DNA of 64,000 nucleotides from Imbricaverruca yamaguchii (taxonomy: Eukaryota > Arthropoda > Thecostraca > Neoverrucidae): positions 1,671,501 to 1,735,500 of the forward strand of contig JAOTOL010001558.1 of assembly GCA_034440575.1 (NCBI GenBank). Direction: 5' to 3'. The notes under the pieces were generated by a model, which had not been told where the DNA came from, did not search any database, and saw nothing but the letters and a program-made list of their open reading frames with translations. Below are positions 44,748 to 54,006 of the stretch, one piece after another. Every line of letters begins with the position of its first letter. Position 1 is the stretch's first letter. Made by a program: the position numbers and the translations under genes.

Positions 44748-45300
44748 CCTGCCCGCCCACTGCCCCACCGTCAGTCCAACCATTGCCGTCATCAGACCGC
44801 CCACTGCCCACCGTCAGTCCACCCACTGCCCCACCGTCAGTCCAACCATTGCCCGTCATCAGACCGCCCACTGCCCACCGTCAGTCCACCCACTGCCCCA
44901 CCGTCAGTCCAACCATTGCCGTCATCAGACCGCCCACTGCCCACCGTCAGTCCACCCACTGCCCCACCGTCAGTCCAACCATTGCCCGTCATCAGACCGC
45001 CCACTGCCCACCGTCAGTCCAACCATTGCCCGTCATCAGACCGCCCACTGCCCACCGTCAGTCCAACCATTGCCGTCATCAGACCGCCCACTGCCCACCG
45101 TCAGTCCAACCATTGCCCGTCATCAGACCGCCCACTGCCCACCGTCAGTCCAACCATTGCCCGTCATCAGACCGCCCACTGCCCACCGTCAGTCCACCCA
45201 CTGCCCCACCGTCAGTCCAACCATTGCCGTCATCAGACCGCCCACTGCCCACCGTCAGTCCACCCATTGCCCGTCATTAGGGCCCACATCCCGTCAGTCC
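44748..45300. repeat. Minisatellite, about 43-base unit (CCGTCAGTCC)
   Basis: Units combine CACCGTCAGTCCAACCATTG, CCCGTCATCAGACCGCCCAC and TGCC. A shorter form (CACCCACTGCCCCACCGTCA) is interspersed. Confidence 0.96.
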
Positions 45301-45339
45301 ATCGACCACCCAACGTCAGTCCATCCAGTGTCCACCTCC

Positions 45340-47100
45340 TCATCACCACCTGCACGGCCCCGTTCCCCGTGTCACCACCTGTCCCGCCCCGCTCCCCGTG
45401 TCACCACCTATCCCGCCCTGCTCCCCGTGTCACCACCTGTCCCGCCCCACTCCCCGTGTCACCACCTGTCCCGTCCCTTCCCCGTGTCACCACCTGTCCC
45501 GCTCCCTCCATGTCACCACCTGTCCCGCCCCGCTCCCCGTGTCACCACCTGTCCCGCCCCGCTCCCCGTGTCACCACCTGTCCCGCCCCGCTCCCCGTGT
45601 CACCACCTGTCCCGCCCCGCTCCCCGTGTCACCACCTGTCCCGCCCCGCTCCCCGTGTCACCACCTGTCCCGCCCCGCTCCCCGTGTCACCACCTGTCCC
45701 GCCCCGCTCCCCGTGTCACCACCTGTCCTGCCCCGCCCCCCGTGTCACCACCTGTCCGCCCCGCTCCCCGTGTCACCACCTGTCCCGCCCCGCTCCCCGT
45801 GTCACCACCTGTCCCGCCCCGCTCCCCGTGTCACCACCTGTCCCGCCCCGCTCCCCGTGTCACCACCTGTCCCGCCCCGCTCCCCGTGTCACCACCTGTC
45901 CCGCCCTGCTCCCCGTGTCACCACCTGTCCCGCCCCCTCCGTGTCACCACCTGTCCCCCGCTCCCCGTGTCCACCTGTCCCGCCCGCTCCCCGTGTCACC
46001 ACCTGTCCCGCCCCGCTCCCCGTGTCACCACCTGTCCTGCCCCGCTCCCCGTGTCACCACCTGTCCCGCCCCGCTCCCCGTGTCACCACCTGTCCCGCCC
46101 CGCTCCCCGTGTCACCACCTGTCCCGCCCCGCTCCCCGTGTCACCACCTGTCCCGCCCCGCTCCCCGTGTCACCACCTGTCCCGCCCCCGCTCCCCGTGT
46201 CACCACCTGTCCCGCCCCGCTCCCCGTGTCACCACCTGTCCCGCCCCGCTCCCCGTGTCACCACCTGTCCCGCCCCGCTCCCCGTGTCACCACCTGTCCC
46301 GCCCCGCTCCCCGTGTCACCACCTGTCCCGCCCCGCTCCCCGTGTCACCACCTGTCCCGCCCCGCTCCCCGTGTCACCACCTGTCCCGCCCCCGCTCCCC
46401 GTGTCACCACCTGTCCCGCCCCGCTCCCCGTGTCACCACCTGTCCCGCCCCGCTCCCCGTGTCACCACCTGTCCCGCCCCGCTCCCCGTGTCACCACCTG
46501 TCCCGCCCCGCTCCCCGTGTCACCACCTGTCCCGCCCCGCTCCCCGTGTCACCACCTGTCCCGCCCCGCTCCCCGTGTCACCACCTGTCCCGCCCTGCTC
46601 TCCCCGTGTCACCACCTGTCCGCCCCGCTCCCCGTGTCACCACCTGTCCCGCCCCGCTCCCCGTGTCACCACCTGTCCCGCCCCGCTCCCCGTGTCACCA
46701 CCTGTCCCGCCCCGCTCCCCGTGTCACCACCTGTCCCGCCCCTGCTCCCCGTGTCACCACCTGTCCCGCCCCGCTCCCCGTGTCACCACCTGTCCCGCCC
46801 TGCTCCCCGTGTCACCACCTGTCCCGCCCCGCTCCCCGTGTCACCACCTGTCCCGCCCCGCTCCCCGTGTCACCACCTGTCCCGCCCCGCTCCCCGTGTC
46901 ACCCCCCGTCCCCCCTGCTCCCCGTGTCACCACCTGTCCCGCCCCGCTCCCCGTGTCACCACCTGTCCCTCCCTGCTCCCCGTGTCACCACCTGTCCCGG
47001 CCCGTTCCCCGTGTCACCACCTGTCCCGCCCCGCTCCCGTGTCGCTCCCCGTGTCACCACCTGTCCCGCCCCGCTCCCCGTGTCGCTCCCCGTGTCACCA
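45340..47100. repeat. Minisatellite, 29-base unit, about 60 copies, abutting PCMT exon 5
   Basis: The unit is GCTCCCCGTGTCACCACCTG followed by TCCCGCCCC. On the minus strand each unit reads GCGGGACAG/GTGGTGACACGG, a donor-like sequence similar to the true exon 5 end CCGGGCAG/GTGCTGG. Copies are nearly identical over 1.7 kb. The plus strand is open for 973 codons through it, a repeat artefact. Confidence 0.97.
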
Positions 47101-47112
47101 GCTGCCCAGCAC

Positions 47113-47285
47113 CTGCCCGGCCACTGCTTCCGCTTGTCGGTGAGCGGCACGTAGACGACGCCCAGCAGCCGGGAGCGGGTGACCGAGCCGTCGGCCGCCT
47201 TGTCCACCTGCTCCATGAACTGGTGGTCGCCCTCGCCGCCGACGGGGATCAGCAGCCGGCCGCCCGGCTTCAGCTGGTCCACCAG
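47113..47285 (-). CDS. PCMT1: Protein-L-isoaspartate O-methyltransferase, exon 5
   Basis: The acceptor is CCGCCGGCAG, then CTGGTGGAC at 47285 in phase 0. There are 57 codons plus AG to the donor GGGCAG/GTGCTGG at 47113/47112. The peptide starts [20 protein letters not shown] and includes [10 protein letters not shown] and [18 protein letters not shown]. It matches human PCMT1 ('[16 protein letters not shown]...LMGVIYVPLTDKEKQW'). The human gene also breaks after KQWSR, with the last residues (WK or DEL) on the next exon, so a very short terminal exon is expected downstream. If the donor is not used, the frame runs on into the 29-base array and stops at 46956-46958, adding about 52 repeat-coded residues. 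Confidence 0.9.
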
Positions 47286-47481
47286 CTGCCGGCGGCACGA
47301 GCAGCTGGCGTCACGAGCAGCTGGCACACCGGTCACGGGCGACCACACAGCAGCTGGCGTGTGGTTACACCACCGTGGGGCGCATCACGATCTTCACGCT
47401 GTCGTATAAACTTTCACAGGGGCTGTAGCGGGGCCGGTGATTATCTCGGGCCTACGGGTGGAATATGTAAACAGGGGCGTC

Positions 47482-47655
47482 GAGGCGAGGATGACCGAGT
47501 GGTTAAGGTGTTGGGTTTTGGGTACCAAGAAGTCCCGGGTTCGACACTAGCGCCGCTCCGGACATTTCCCAATCCCGCGGCCCCCCGGCGAAACAGTATG
47601 GGGCATTAGCCGTGAATGTGCAGAAAGTGCATCGTGAACTACCCAATAAACAACA
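47482..47655 (+). mobile_element. SINE family A copy
   Basis: Head GGATGACCGAGTGGTTAAGG, B-box GGTTCGACACT, body GGACATTTCCCAATCCCGCG, tail GAACTACCCAATAAACAAC. Slightly diverged from the copy at 30873. Confidence 0.92.
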
Positions 47656-47786
47656 AAAACCGTGGCGCCACAGGGTCACAGTGATATCCGCATGGTCACT
47701 GAAGCCTGTTTACGAGTGGTCATACGGATCAACAGGATCAAAACGACCCTCAATGGTTACACAGTCAACAGCAGCATTTCATCGCC

Positions 47787-48110
47787 GCCCCGGTAGCTCA
47801 GTTGGTTAGAGCGCTGGCCTGCACTGATCTCCTCTGTACGGGGTTCGAGTCGCTTCGTGCGCTCGCATTTAGCCCCCGGCCGGGAGTGTCAGTTGGCAGC
47901 TGGCCCGATAAGGCCGGGGACGAGTTACCGGGTGGCCATGTCGGTGCATTGGCGGCACGTTAAACTTTCGGTCTAAATTCTGCCGTTGAGCTGGAGTTCA
48001 TGGATCGGATGGTGGGGTCAGGGTTCGTGAAACAAGCTCTGCTTAGCAATATAACCCTGGCTCCTCAAGCCACCACAACAACTCGGATTAAATTTTTAAT
48101 CAATAGGAAC
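47787..48110 (+). mobile_element. SINE family C, long copy
   Basis: The tRNA-like head is GCCCCGGTAGCTCAGTTGGT, TAGAGCGCTGG, with B-box GGGGTTCGAGTCG. The body includes CCCGGCCGGGAGTGTCAGTT and GACGAGTTACCGGGTGG. A second conserved block starts at TTCATGGATC and includes CAAGCTCTGCTTAGCAATAT, AACCCTGGCTCCT and AAGCCACCACAACAACTCGG. Both blocks recur in inverted orientation at 60870-61178. Confidence 0.88.
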
Positions 48111-48182
48111 CCTTCCAATTTCCACGGGGAACAGATCGGGCAGCGAGGAGTCAACGCCATCATTACGCTGACACTGCCGGCG

Positions 48183-48320
48183 TCGTCACCACACCAGCAC
48201 CCACAGGTCACCACATCAGCACCCACAGGTCACCACACCAGCGCTCGAAGGTCACCACACCAGCACCCACAGGTCACCACATCAGCACCCACAGGTCACC
48301 ACACCAGCGCTCGTAGGTCG
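48183..48320. repeat. Minisatellite, about 23-base unit (CACAGGTCACCACA)
   Basis: Six copies alternate between GCACCCACAGGTCACCACA(C/T) and GCGCTCGAAGGTCACCACA. Intronic in PCMT. Unlike its neighbours, it shows no likeness to an exon edge. Confidence 0.92.
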
Positions 48321-48429
48321 CCGGTCGGCATGCTACCCGCCCCCGCAGTCGCGAATCGCCACGGCCGAGACGGTCGCCGCAGCGTCACCAACCGAGCCGG
48401 CCGGGCGGGCAGCCAGCCGGCCCGCTCAC

Positions 48430-48636
48430 CTGCTCGGGCAGCACGGGCGCCGCGGCGCCCACGTGTATGACGTCATATGGCGCCAGCTGACTGTAGCCGA
48501 GGCGGCCGTCGCCGGCGACCAGCCGCACCCGGCCGGACGCCAGCAGGTGCGGCTGGTCCTTCTGCACGTTGCGCCGCGACTGCTCCACCAGCTCGTCGAT
48601 GTGGTCAATGCCGACGGCGGCACCCTGCTCCCCGAC
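48430..48636 (-). CDS. PCMT1: Protein-L-isoaspartate O-methyltransferase, exon 4
   Basis: The acceptor is CTCCATCGCCAG, then GTCGGG at 48636. The donor is GAGCAG/GTGAGC at 48430/48429. There are 69 codons, phase 0 at both ends. The peptide runs VGEQGAAVGIDHIDELVEQS, RRNVQKDQPHLLASGRVRLV, AGDGRLGYSQLAPYDVIHVG, AAAPVLPEQ. GIDHI-x-ELV and GDGR-x-GY...APYD-x-IHVGAAAP are signature blocks of the isoaspartyl methyltransferase family: the SAM ribose-binding acid, motif II and the substrate-side loop. This exon alone identifies the family. Confidence 0.96.
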
Positions 48637-49416
48637 CTGGCGATGGAGGTCAGATCGGCTGACACCCAGCTTGTCACCGCTCCGCAATACCGACAGCGAA
48701 GGTCGTCCGATAGCAAAGTACTCCATATGGTCCAACACTGCTTCCTTACCTGATAACGAATGTAATGTTAGGTCATATCGCACTAGTAGTACAGTTTGCT
48801 GAAACACCTGACCGCGAGGTCATGTCAGGTCGATATCATCTCAGTTAGGATATACTCCAACGGACAGCGCGTGCTTGCTCGGTGATGCATCCACCAACAG
48901 TGCGGCGCAGGCAGTGATGCACCCGCCATCAGCAGGAGGCAGGCCTCGGTGTTAACACTGCTGATGCCACTGCTTGGTAAAATTGACTCGTATCCTAATC
49001 GAAAACTGTATTCTTCGCAATTTTGCACGGAATCAGCTTGCGCCGGTTACTGCGTTCACAAATTTTCACACACGACCTACATCCGCAGAAAGTCCGCGCG
49101 TTCACAGGCCAACAAAGCCCCTGACGGCCGTGAACTATAAACATACTATCTGCAGAGGGAGTGATCGGTGCATCAAATCGGTGCTGAAGAGGATAAAAAC
49201 TGCACCAACGTTACGATCAGTCAACATTGTCATCGATGTCATATAAAAATAGACTACGTCAATCCAGCGGACACACCTGCCATCTAGCGACACTAGCCAC
49301 AAGCAATAATAACAGACGATCCGAATAGGTGGCTCTAAATGCACTACAGCTATAATCAACAACACAACACACACCATCAAAGCGCCGCAGGCAGTGATAC
49401 TCCCATCATCAGCAAG
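48637..49416. other. Intron 3 of PCMT, unique part
   Basis: No repeats or motifs of note apart from the SINE that follows. Confidence 0.5.
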
Positions 49417-49428
49417 AACACAGCACAG

Positions 49429-49592
49429 TTGTTTGTTTGCTTGTTTATTGGTTGGTTCACGACACACTTTATGCACATTCACGGCTAATAGCGCCGCCCA
49501 CATTGTGTCGCCGGTGGGCCGCGGGATTGGGAAATGTCCTAAGTGGCGCTAGAGTCGAACCCGGAACCTTTGGTACCCATAGCCCGACACCT
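49429..49592 (-). mobile_element. SINE family A, head-truncated, with target-site duplication
   Basis: On the minus strand it begins at AGGTGTCGGGCTATGGGTAC, lacking the first 20 or so bases of the head including the A-box. It is otherwise complete. The 12-base repeats AACACAGCACAG flank it at 49417-49428 and 49593-49604. The truncation therefore happened at insertion. Confidence 0.94.
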
Positions 49593-49619
49593 AACACAGC
49601 ACAGCAGGAACAAGACAGA

Positions 49620-49945
49620 TACCATCAGCGTGAGGCAAGCGGTGGTGTACCCACAATTAGCTGGAGATAGGGGTGATGCACTCACCGTTAGCGCGAGACA
49701 AGTGGTGGTGTACCCACCATCAGTGCGAGACAGACGGTGGTGTACCCACCATCAGTGCGAGACAGACGGTGGTGTACCCACCATCAGCGCGAGACAGACG
49801 GTGGTGTACCCACCATCAGCGCGAGACAGACGGTGGTGCACCCGCCATCAGCGCGAGACAGACGGTGGTGTGCCCACCATCAGCGCGAGACAGGCGGTGA
49901 CGTACCCACCATCAGCGCGAGACAGACGGTGATGTACCCACCATC
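49620..49945 (-). repeat. Minisatellite of the PCMT exon 3 donor (32-base unit)
   Basis: The minus-strand unit is TCACCGTCTGTCTCGCGCTG, ATG, then GTGGGTACA. The first 23 bases copy the last bases of exon 3 (CACCGCCTGTCTCGCGCTGATG) and the rest copies the donor. About ten copies follow the real junction. The seven or eight nearest are almost identical and keep GTGGGTA or GTGGGCA. The farthest, near 49630-49690, are decayed. Confidence 0.96.
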
Positions 49946-50046
49946 AGCGCGAGACAGGCGGTGAGGTAGCCGCTGCCGGAGCCGATGTCCAGCGCTTTGG
50001 CGCCCGCCGTCAGACGTGACGATAGGTTCTCCAGCGCGAACGCGTG
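49942..50046 (-). CDS. PCMT1: Protein-L-isoaspartate O-methyltransferase, exon 3 (SAM motif I)
   Basis: The acceptor is TTTGTCGTTTCAG, then CACGCG at 50046. The donor is CTGATG/GTGGGT at 49942/49941. There are 35 codons, phase 0 both ends: [20 protein letters not shown] and [15 protein letters not shown]. It includes the SAM-binding motif [14 protein letters not shown], which in human PCMT1 reads ALDVGSGSGILTA. Using any decoy donor in the adjoining array would keep intron sequence and meet a TGA within 10 codons (CGC-TGA in the next unit). Confidence 0.95.
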
Positions 50047-50254
50047 CTGAAACGACAAAGTGCCACGTGAGCTCACACGTGCTCGGGGCATGGTGCACTT
50101 GCGGCCAATCTGGTGCTGGCACATCACGCTTTCCACCCAGCTGCATGACCGACGCAGTCGATGCGCCCTCAATCTCAAACGCTTTCCACCCAATGCCGTC
50201 ATGGGAACTCGACTATCCTATCCTGCCCATTCAATTCAGCCCGGAAACACGAGC

Positions 50255-50316
50255 TGTATCACGCCGATTGGTCGCGGGGGAGACAAGCAACTTACCCCTA
50301 GGCTACTTGTCCCCCA
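50255..50316 (-). mobile_element. SINE family B, internally deleted fragment
   Basis: On the minus strand it has the head GGGGGACAAGTAGCCTAGGG GTAAGTTGC joined directly to CGCGACCAATCGGCGTGATA. The B-box and about 40 bases are missing. Confidence 0.75.
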
Positions 50317-51184
50317 GCTGTGTCACACTGCATGGCACAGACATATACATGTGGAGCTTAGGTACACTTACGATTACAAAGTGCCCCTTTGTCAACCTTA
50401 CGCCCATCAATGATCAACAATGTAGTCAGACACCATCCTTGGGGTGATCGGGAAACCTGGGTCGAATATCTTCTAGAAAATTGAAGATTTTGCTGACAGT
50501 GTTTGGTGTTTACTTTCGAATGCCAAAATTGACGCCGAACTTGTGGGGTTATTCGAAGATTACACCGAGGGATAACCAAATGAAAAATCTGCTAATGTAT
50601 TATTGCATATATGACCTGAAATGTAGCGTGGCATAGCATTAAAGCTTTGGCTGTTTTCGTGGTGCATTGATATTGATATGCCGTCCATTGCTTGTGGAAT
50701 TATGATGGCGAAGCGGTGGGGTAAAAACCTGTCTCCAGTGGCTGTGTATGGGACACCGCACTCTTGACTGGTGCCCTGAGCTCATCTCAGTACCCGCGCG
50801 CAACCAACACGAGGTAGTCATATACACTCGAACGGTGAATTGGCGCACGAATCTGGCAAGGGTCACGAATATTTGCCCAGGTATGATTCGCATGTTGCAT
50901 TTGGCGTTCGCTCCCTTGCAAAGTGCAAAGTATGCAAGGTGGTGGGTGTATCGCGTGCTCGCGTATCGCGGCCGTAGTTTGTCTGTGAGGTACGTCCTGG
51001 ATTTTGCGGCAACTGGCAGCAGGAACCTCCTCAACCTACTGTGGAGGTCACCCTCTCTCCCCGAGCGGAACCTCGTCTGCGGTACGGACCGGGCCGCGAT
51101 GTCGTGCTGTCCAGCACGCGGGGCCGCCGCCCACACTCTGGGCGGAGACACGGATCAGAGCTGCCAGCGCCGGCGTCATCCAGT
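50317..51184. other. Intron 2 of PCMT, no features
   Basis: Long frames occur on both strands (for example 50639-51151 minus) without family motifs. Considered non-coding. Confidence 0.45.
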
Positions 51185-51990
51185 CACAGTAGCGCCGTTC
51201 CGCTCACAAGGACACCGCTCCGCTCACACGGACACCGCTCCGCTCACATGGGAACCACTCCCCTCACACGGCCACCGCTCCACTCACACGGACACCACTC
51301 CCCTCACACAGCCACCACACCCTCACACGGACACCACTCCACTCACACGGTCACCACTTCACTCACACAGCCACCACACCCTCAAACGGACACCGCTCCA
51401 CTCACACGGACACCGCCCCACATACACGAGCGCTGCTACACTCACACGGACACCGCTCCACTCACACGGACACCGTTCCACCCACCCTGACACCACCCCC
51501 TCACCCTGACACGGACACCACTCCCTCACACGGACACCACTCCCCTCACCCTGACACCACTCCCCTCACACGGACACCACTCCACTCACCCTGACACCAC
51601 TCCACTCACACGGACACCACTCCACTCACCCTGACACCACTCCCCTCACACGGACACCGTTCCACTCACCCTGACACACCCCTCACACGGACACCGTTCC
51701 ACCCACCCTGACACCACTCCCTCACACGGACCCCGTTCCACCCACCCTGACACCACTCCCTCACACGAACCCCGTTCCACTCACCCTGACACCACTCCCA
51801 TCACACGGACACCGCTCCCCTCACACGGACACCGCTCCGCTCACCCTGACATCACTCTCCTCACACGGACACCGTTCCACTCACCCTGACACCACTCCCC
51901 TCACACGAACCCCTTTCCACTCACCCTGACACCACTTCCCTCACACGGACCCCGTTCCACTCACACTGACACCACTCCCCTCACACGGCG
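51185..51990. repeat. Minisatellite, 17-18 base units (CACACGGACACCACTCC)
   Basis: About 45 units alternate between CTCACACGGACACCACTCC and CTCACCCTGACACCACTCC, giving a higher-order dimer of about 35 bases in the right half. Confidence 0.95.
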
Positions 51991-52059
51991 TTGTGTCGGC
52001 TAAGCCCGCCGAAGACGCGGCGGCCATCGCGGTCCAGCTGGCGCGGTGCGGCACCACGA

Positions 52060-52125
52060 CTGCCTCCGGCGCTACAGCCGGGGCACGGCGCTACAGCCGG
52101 GTCACGGCGCTACAGACGGGGCACG
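52060..52125. repeat. 19-base repeat GGCGCTACAGCCGGGTCAC
   Basis: Three copies with small changes. Confidence 0.88.
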
Positions 52126-52309
52126 GCGCTGCCCTGCTGCCGGCCGTCACCCGTCAGCCACACCCGCTGACGCCCCGCTGACGCCCCGGGCATCCACCGT
52201 CACGACCGGGGTAGGCTCGCCACCGGTGTAGCGCAACCGCCGCCACGCCGCTCACCACGTGACGCCAACTATCAGGCAGTGGTGTCATGCGCCAGAAGGA
52301 TAGTGCAAC

Positions 52310-52680
52310 AAAACTTACCGTGTGCGGGGCCGATGTGGCAATACCACTCACAATGTGTACAGCCGATATGGCAGCACCACTCACCATGTGCGGGGCCGAT
52401 ATGGTAGTACCAAGCACGATGTGTGCATTCGATATGGCAACACCACTTACAATGTGCGGGGCCGGTATAGTGGCACCACTCAACATGGATGCAGATGATA
52501 TGGTAACACCAAAGCGACGTAGGCACGTGGGCCTGATATGGTAGCATCACTTGTCGTGTGCAAGTTTAATATGATAACATCACTCATTTTTTGTGGTGTC
52601 GATGTGACACTATTATCAAACATGTGAGATGCCGCTATGGCACCACCACTCACCATATGTAGCATCGACATCACAATACA
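52310..52680 (-). repeat. Minisatellite of the PCMT exon 2 donor (33-base unit)
   Basis: On the minus strand the unit reads CCATATCGGCCCCGCACATG, then GTGAGTGGTGTTG. It copies the end of exon 2 (ACCATATCGGCACCGCACATG) plus the donor (true site GTGAGA). About 11 copies are present. Those at 52330-52470 are clear, and some keep GTGAGT or GTAAGT. Those at 52510-52680 are decayed. It is separated from the real junction (52989) by the 52690-52975 repeat. Confidence 0.93.
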
Positions 52681-52689
52681 ACTTACAGT

Positions 52690-52975
52690 ACAATTACGTA
52701 CATTTGCTCTTACGTACATCTGGAGTTTAGGGGCGCATCGACTACATCGGTCATGCAGCTCTTGCGTACATCTGCCACACGTACATTTTCCATACATACG
52801 TTTGTGTTGTCCATGCATACGTTTGTGTGCATCTGCCATACGTATTTTTGCGCACACTGCCATTCGTACATTCGTCCTTACGTACATTTGTCCTTACGCA
52901 CATTTGCCATTATGTGCATTGGTCCTTACGTGCATGTGTCCTTACGTGCATCTGTCCTTACGTACATTTGTTCTG
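52690..52975. repeat. Degenerate 17-base repeat (CCTTACGTACATTTGT)
   Basis: Words TTACGTACATTTG(T/C) and CATACGTTTGTG recur about every 17 bases. The stretch opens near 52728 with a copy of the dispersed motif (GTTTAGGGGCGCATCGACTA). Confidence 0.85.
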
Positions 52976-52988
52976 GAGTCGCTCTCAC

Positions 52989-53125
52989 CATGTGCGGTGC
53001 CGATATGGTGACCCCGTAGCCGATCGACTGGGGCCGGTCTGAGTACGGGCTGTGCGGGCAGTAGTTTCCGCGGTCCACCTGCTTCATGACGCGCTCCACC
53101 CGGTCGGACTCGATCACACCGTTGG
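52989..53125 (-). CDS. PCMT1: Protein-L-isoaspartate O-methyltransferase, exon 2
   Basis: The acceptor is ATCCGGCCGCAG, then CCAACGG at 53125. The donor is GCACATG/GTGAGA at 52989/52988. There are two bases that finish an Ala codon, then 45 codons: NGVIESDRVERVMKQVDRGN, YCPHSPYSDRPQSIGYGVTI, SAPHM. It matches human PCMT1 (NGIIKTDKVFEVM..VDR..Y...PY-D-PQSIG....TISAPHM). The Ser of TISAPHM belongs to the active-site loop that holds the isoaspartyl substrate. The exon is flanked on both sides by arrays made from its own junctions. Confidence 0.95.
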
Positions 53126-53127
53126 CT

Positions 53128-53735
53128 GCGGCCGGATGGAGCGGTCATCACTCACACTCAGTAATCAGTCACAACAGGCCAGCGGCCACACCCGGTCACC
53201 TGTCACACTCAGTAATCAGTCACAACCGGCCAGCGGCCACACCCGGTCACCTGTCACACTCAGTAATCAGTCACAACCGGCCAGCGGCCACACCCGGTCA
53301 TCACTCACACTGAGCAATCAGTCACAACCGGCCAGCGGCCACACCCGGTCATCTGTCACACTCAGTAATCAGTCACAACCGGCCAGCGGCCACACCCGGT
53401 CACCTGTCACACTCAGTAATCAGTCACAACCGGCCAGCGGCCACACCCGGTCACCTGTCACACTCAGTAATCAGTCACAACCGGCCAGCGGCCACACCCG
53501 GTCATCACTCACACTGAGCAATCAGTCACAACCGGCCAGCGGCCACACCCGGTCACCTGTCACACTCAGTAATCAGTCACAACCGGCCAGCGGCCACACC
53601 CAGTCATCACTCACACTGAGCAATCAGTCACAACCGGCCAGCGGCCACACCCAGTCACCTGTCACACACAGTAATCAGTCACAACCGGCCAGCGGCCACA
53701 CCCAGTCATCTGTCACACTCAGTAATCCAGTGTCC
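53128..53735 (-). repeat. Minisatellite of the PCMT exon 2 acceptor, AG lost (51-base unit)
   Basis: About 12 copies. On the minus strand the real junction reads GAGTGTGAGTGATGACCG, CTCCATCCGGCCGCAG, then CCAACGGTGTGATCG. The unit reads GAGTGTGAGTGATGACCG, GGTGTGGCCGCTGG, then CCGGTTGTGACTG. The first 18 bases are identical and the rest aligns, but the acceptor CAG has become CTG in all copies I read. Two unit types alternate: ATGACC and CAGGTGACC. Confidence 0.88.
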
Positions 53736-54006
53736 TAAAATGACTTCACCATTAACTGTGTGGATGCAGAAAGAAGTTGCTTGGGGATAGTGAAAGATTG
53801 GAAGAAAATAAAGGATCGCCACTTCAGGATTAAAAAAGCGGAATGCCTTTCACTTCAGTCACATGCATTTTACATTATTTAACAGTCGTGTGCATAATGA
53901 CTGCCCACACATGTGGCAAAATAGTAAAAACCTAAGACAAGGATGAAATAGCACAATTCCATTAACTGTGACTTTCCAGGCCACATGGTCTATTATTTTA
54001 GACTGC
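53736..54006. other. Unrelated insert splitting the 51-base array
   Basis: Non-repetitive AT-rich DNA of about 270 bases. CCATTAACTGTG occurs near both ends (53750-53761 and 53959-53970). The array resumes in register at CAGTAATCAGTCACAACCGG. Possible small mobile element of unknown type. Confidence 0.6.

Larger units (their letters stand above)
47286..48429. other. Intron 4 of PCMT with two SINEs and a short array
   Basis: Contains SINE A at 47482-47655, SINE C at 47787-48110 and the repeat at 48183-48320. Otherwise unique. Confidence 0.7.

Noticed and set aside
44688..47609. Open frame of 973 codons on the plus strand
   Set aside because: It lies almost wholly in two minisatellites with no stop in several frames, the peptide is pure repeat (for example [12 protein letters not shown]), and the real PCMT exon 5 lies inside it on the other strand.
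47787..47860. tRNA gene with GTAGCTCAGTTGG A-box
   Set aside because: The 3' acceptor stem is missing, and the sequence continues into a body shared with 60870-61178, so it is a SINE head.
50639..51509. Long frames on both strands in PCMT intron 2
   Set aside because: No motif and no splice support. Both strands are open, and the plus-strand frame ends inside a minisatellite.
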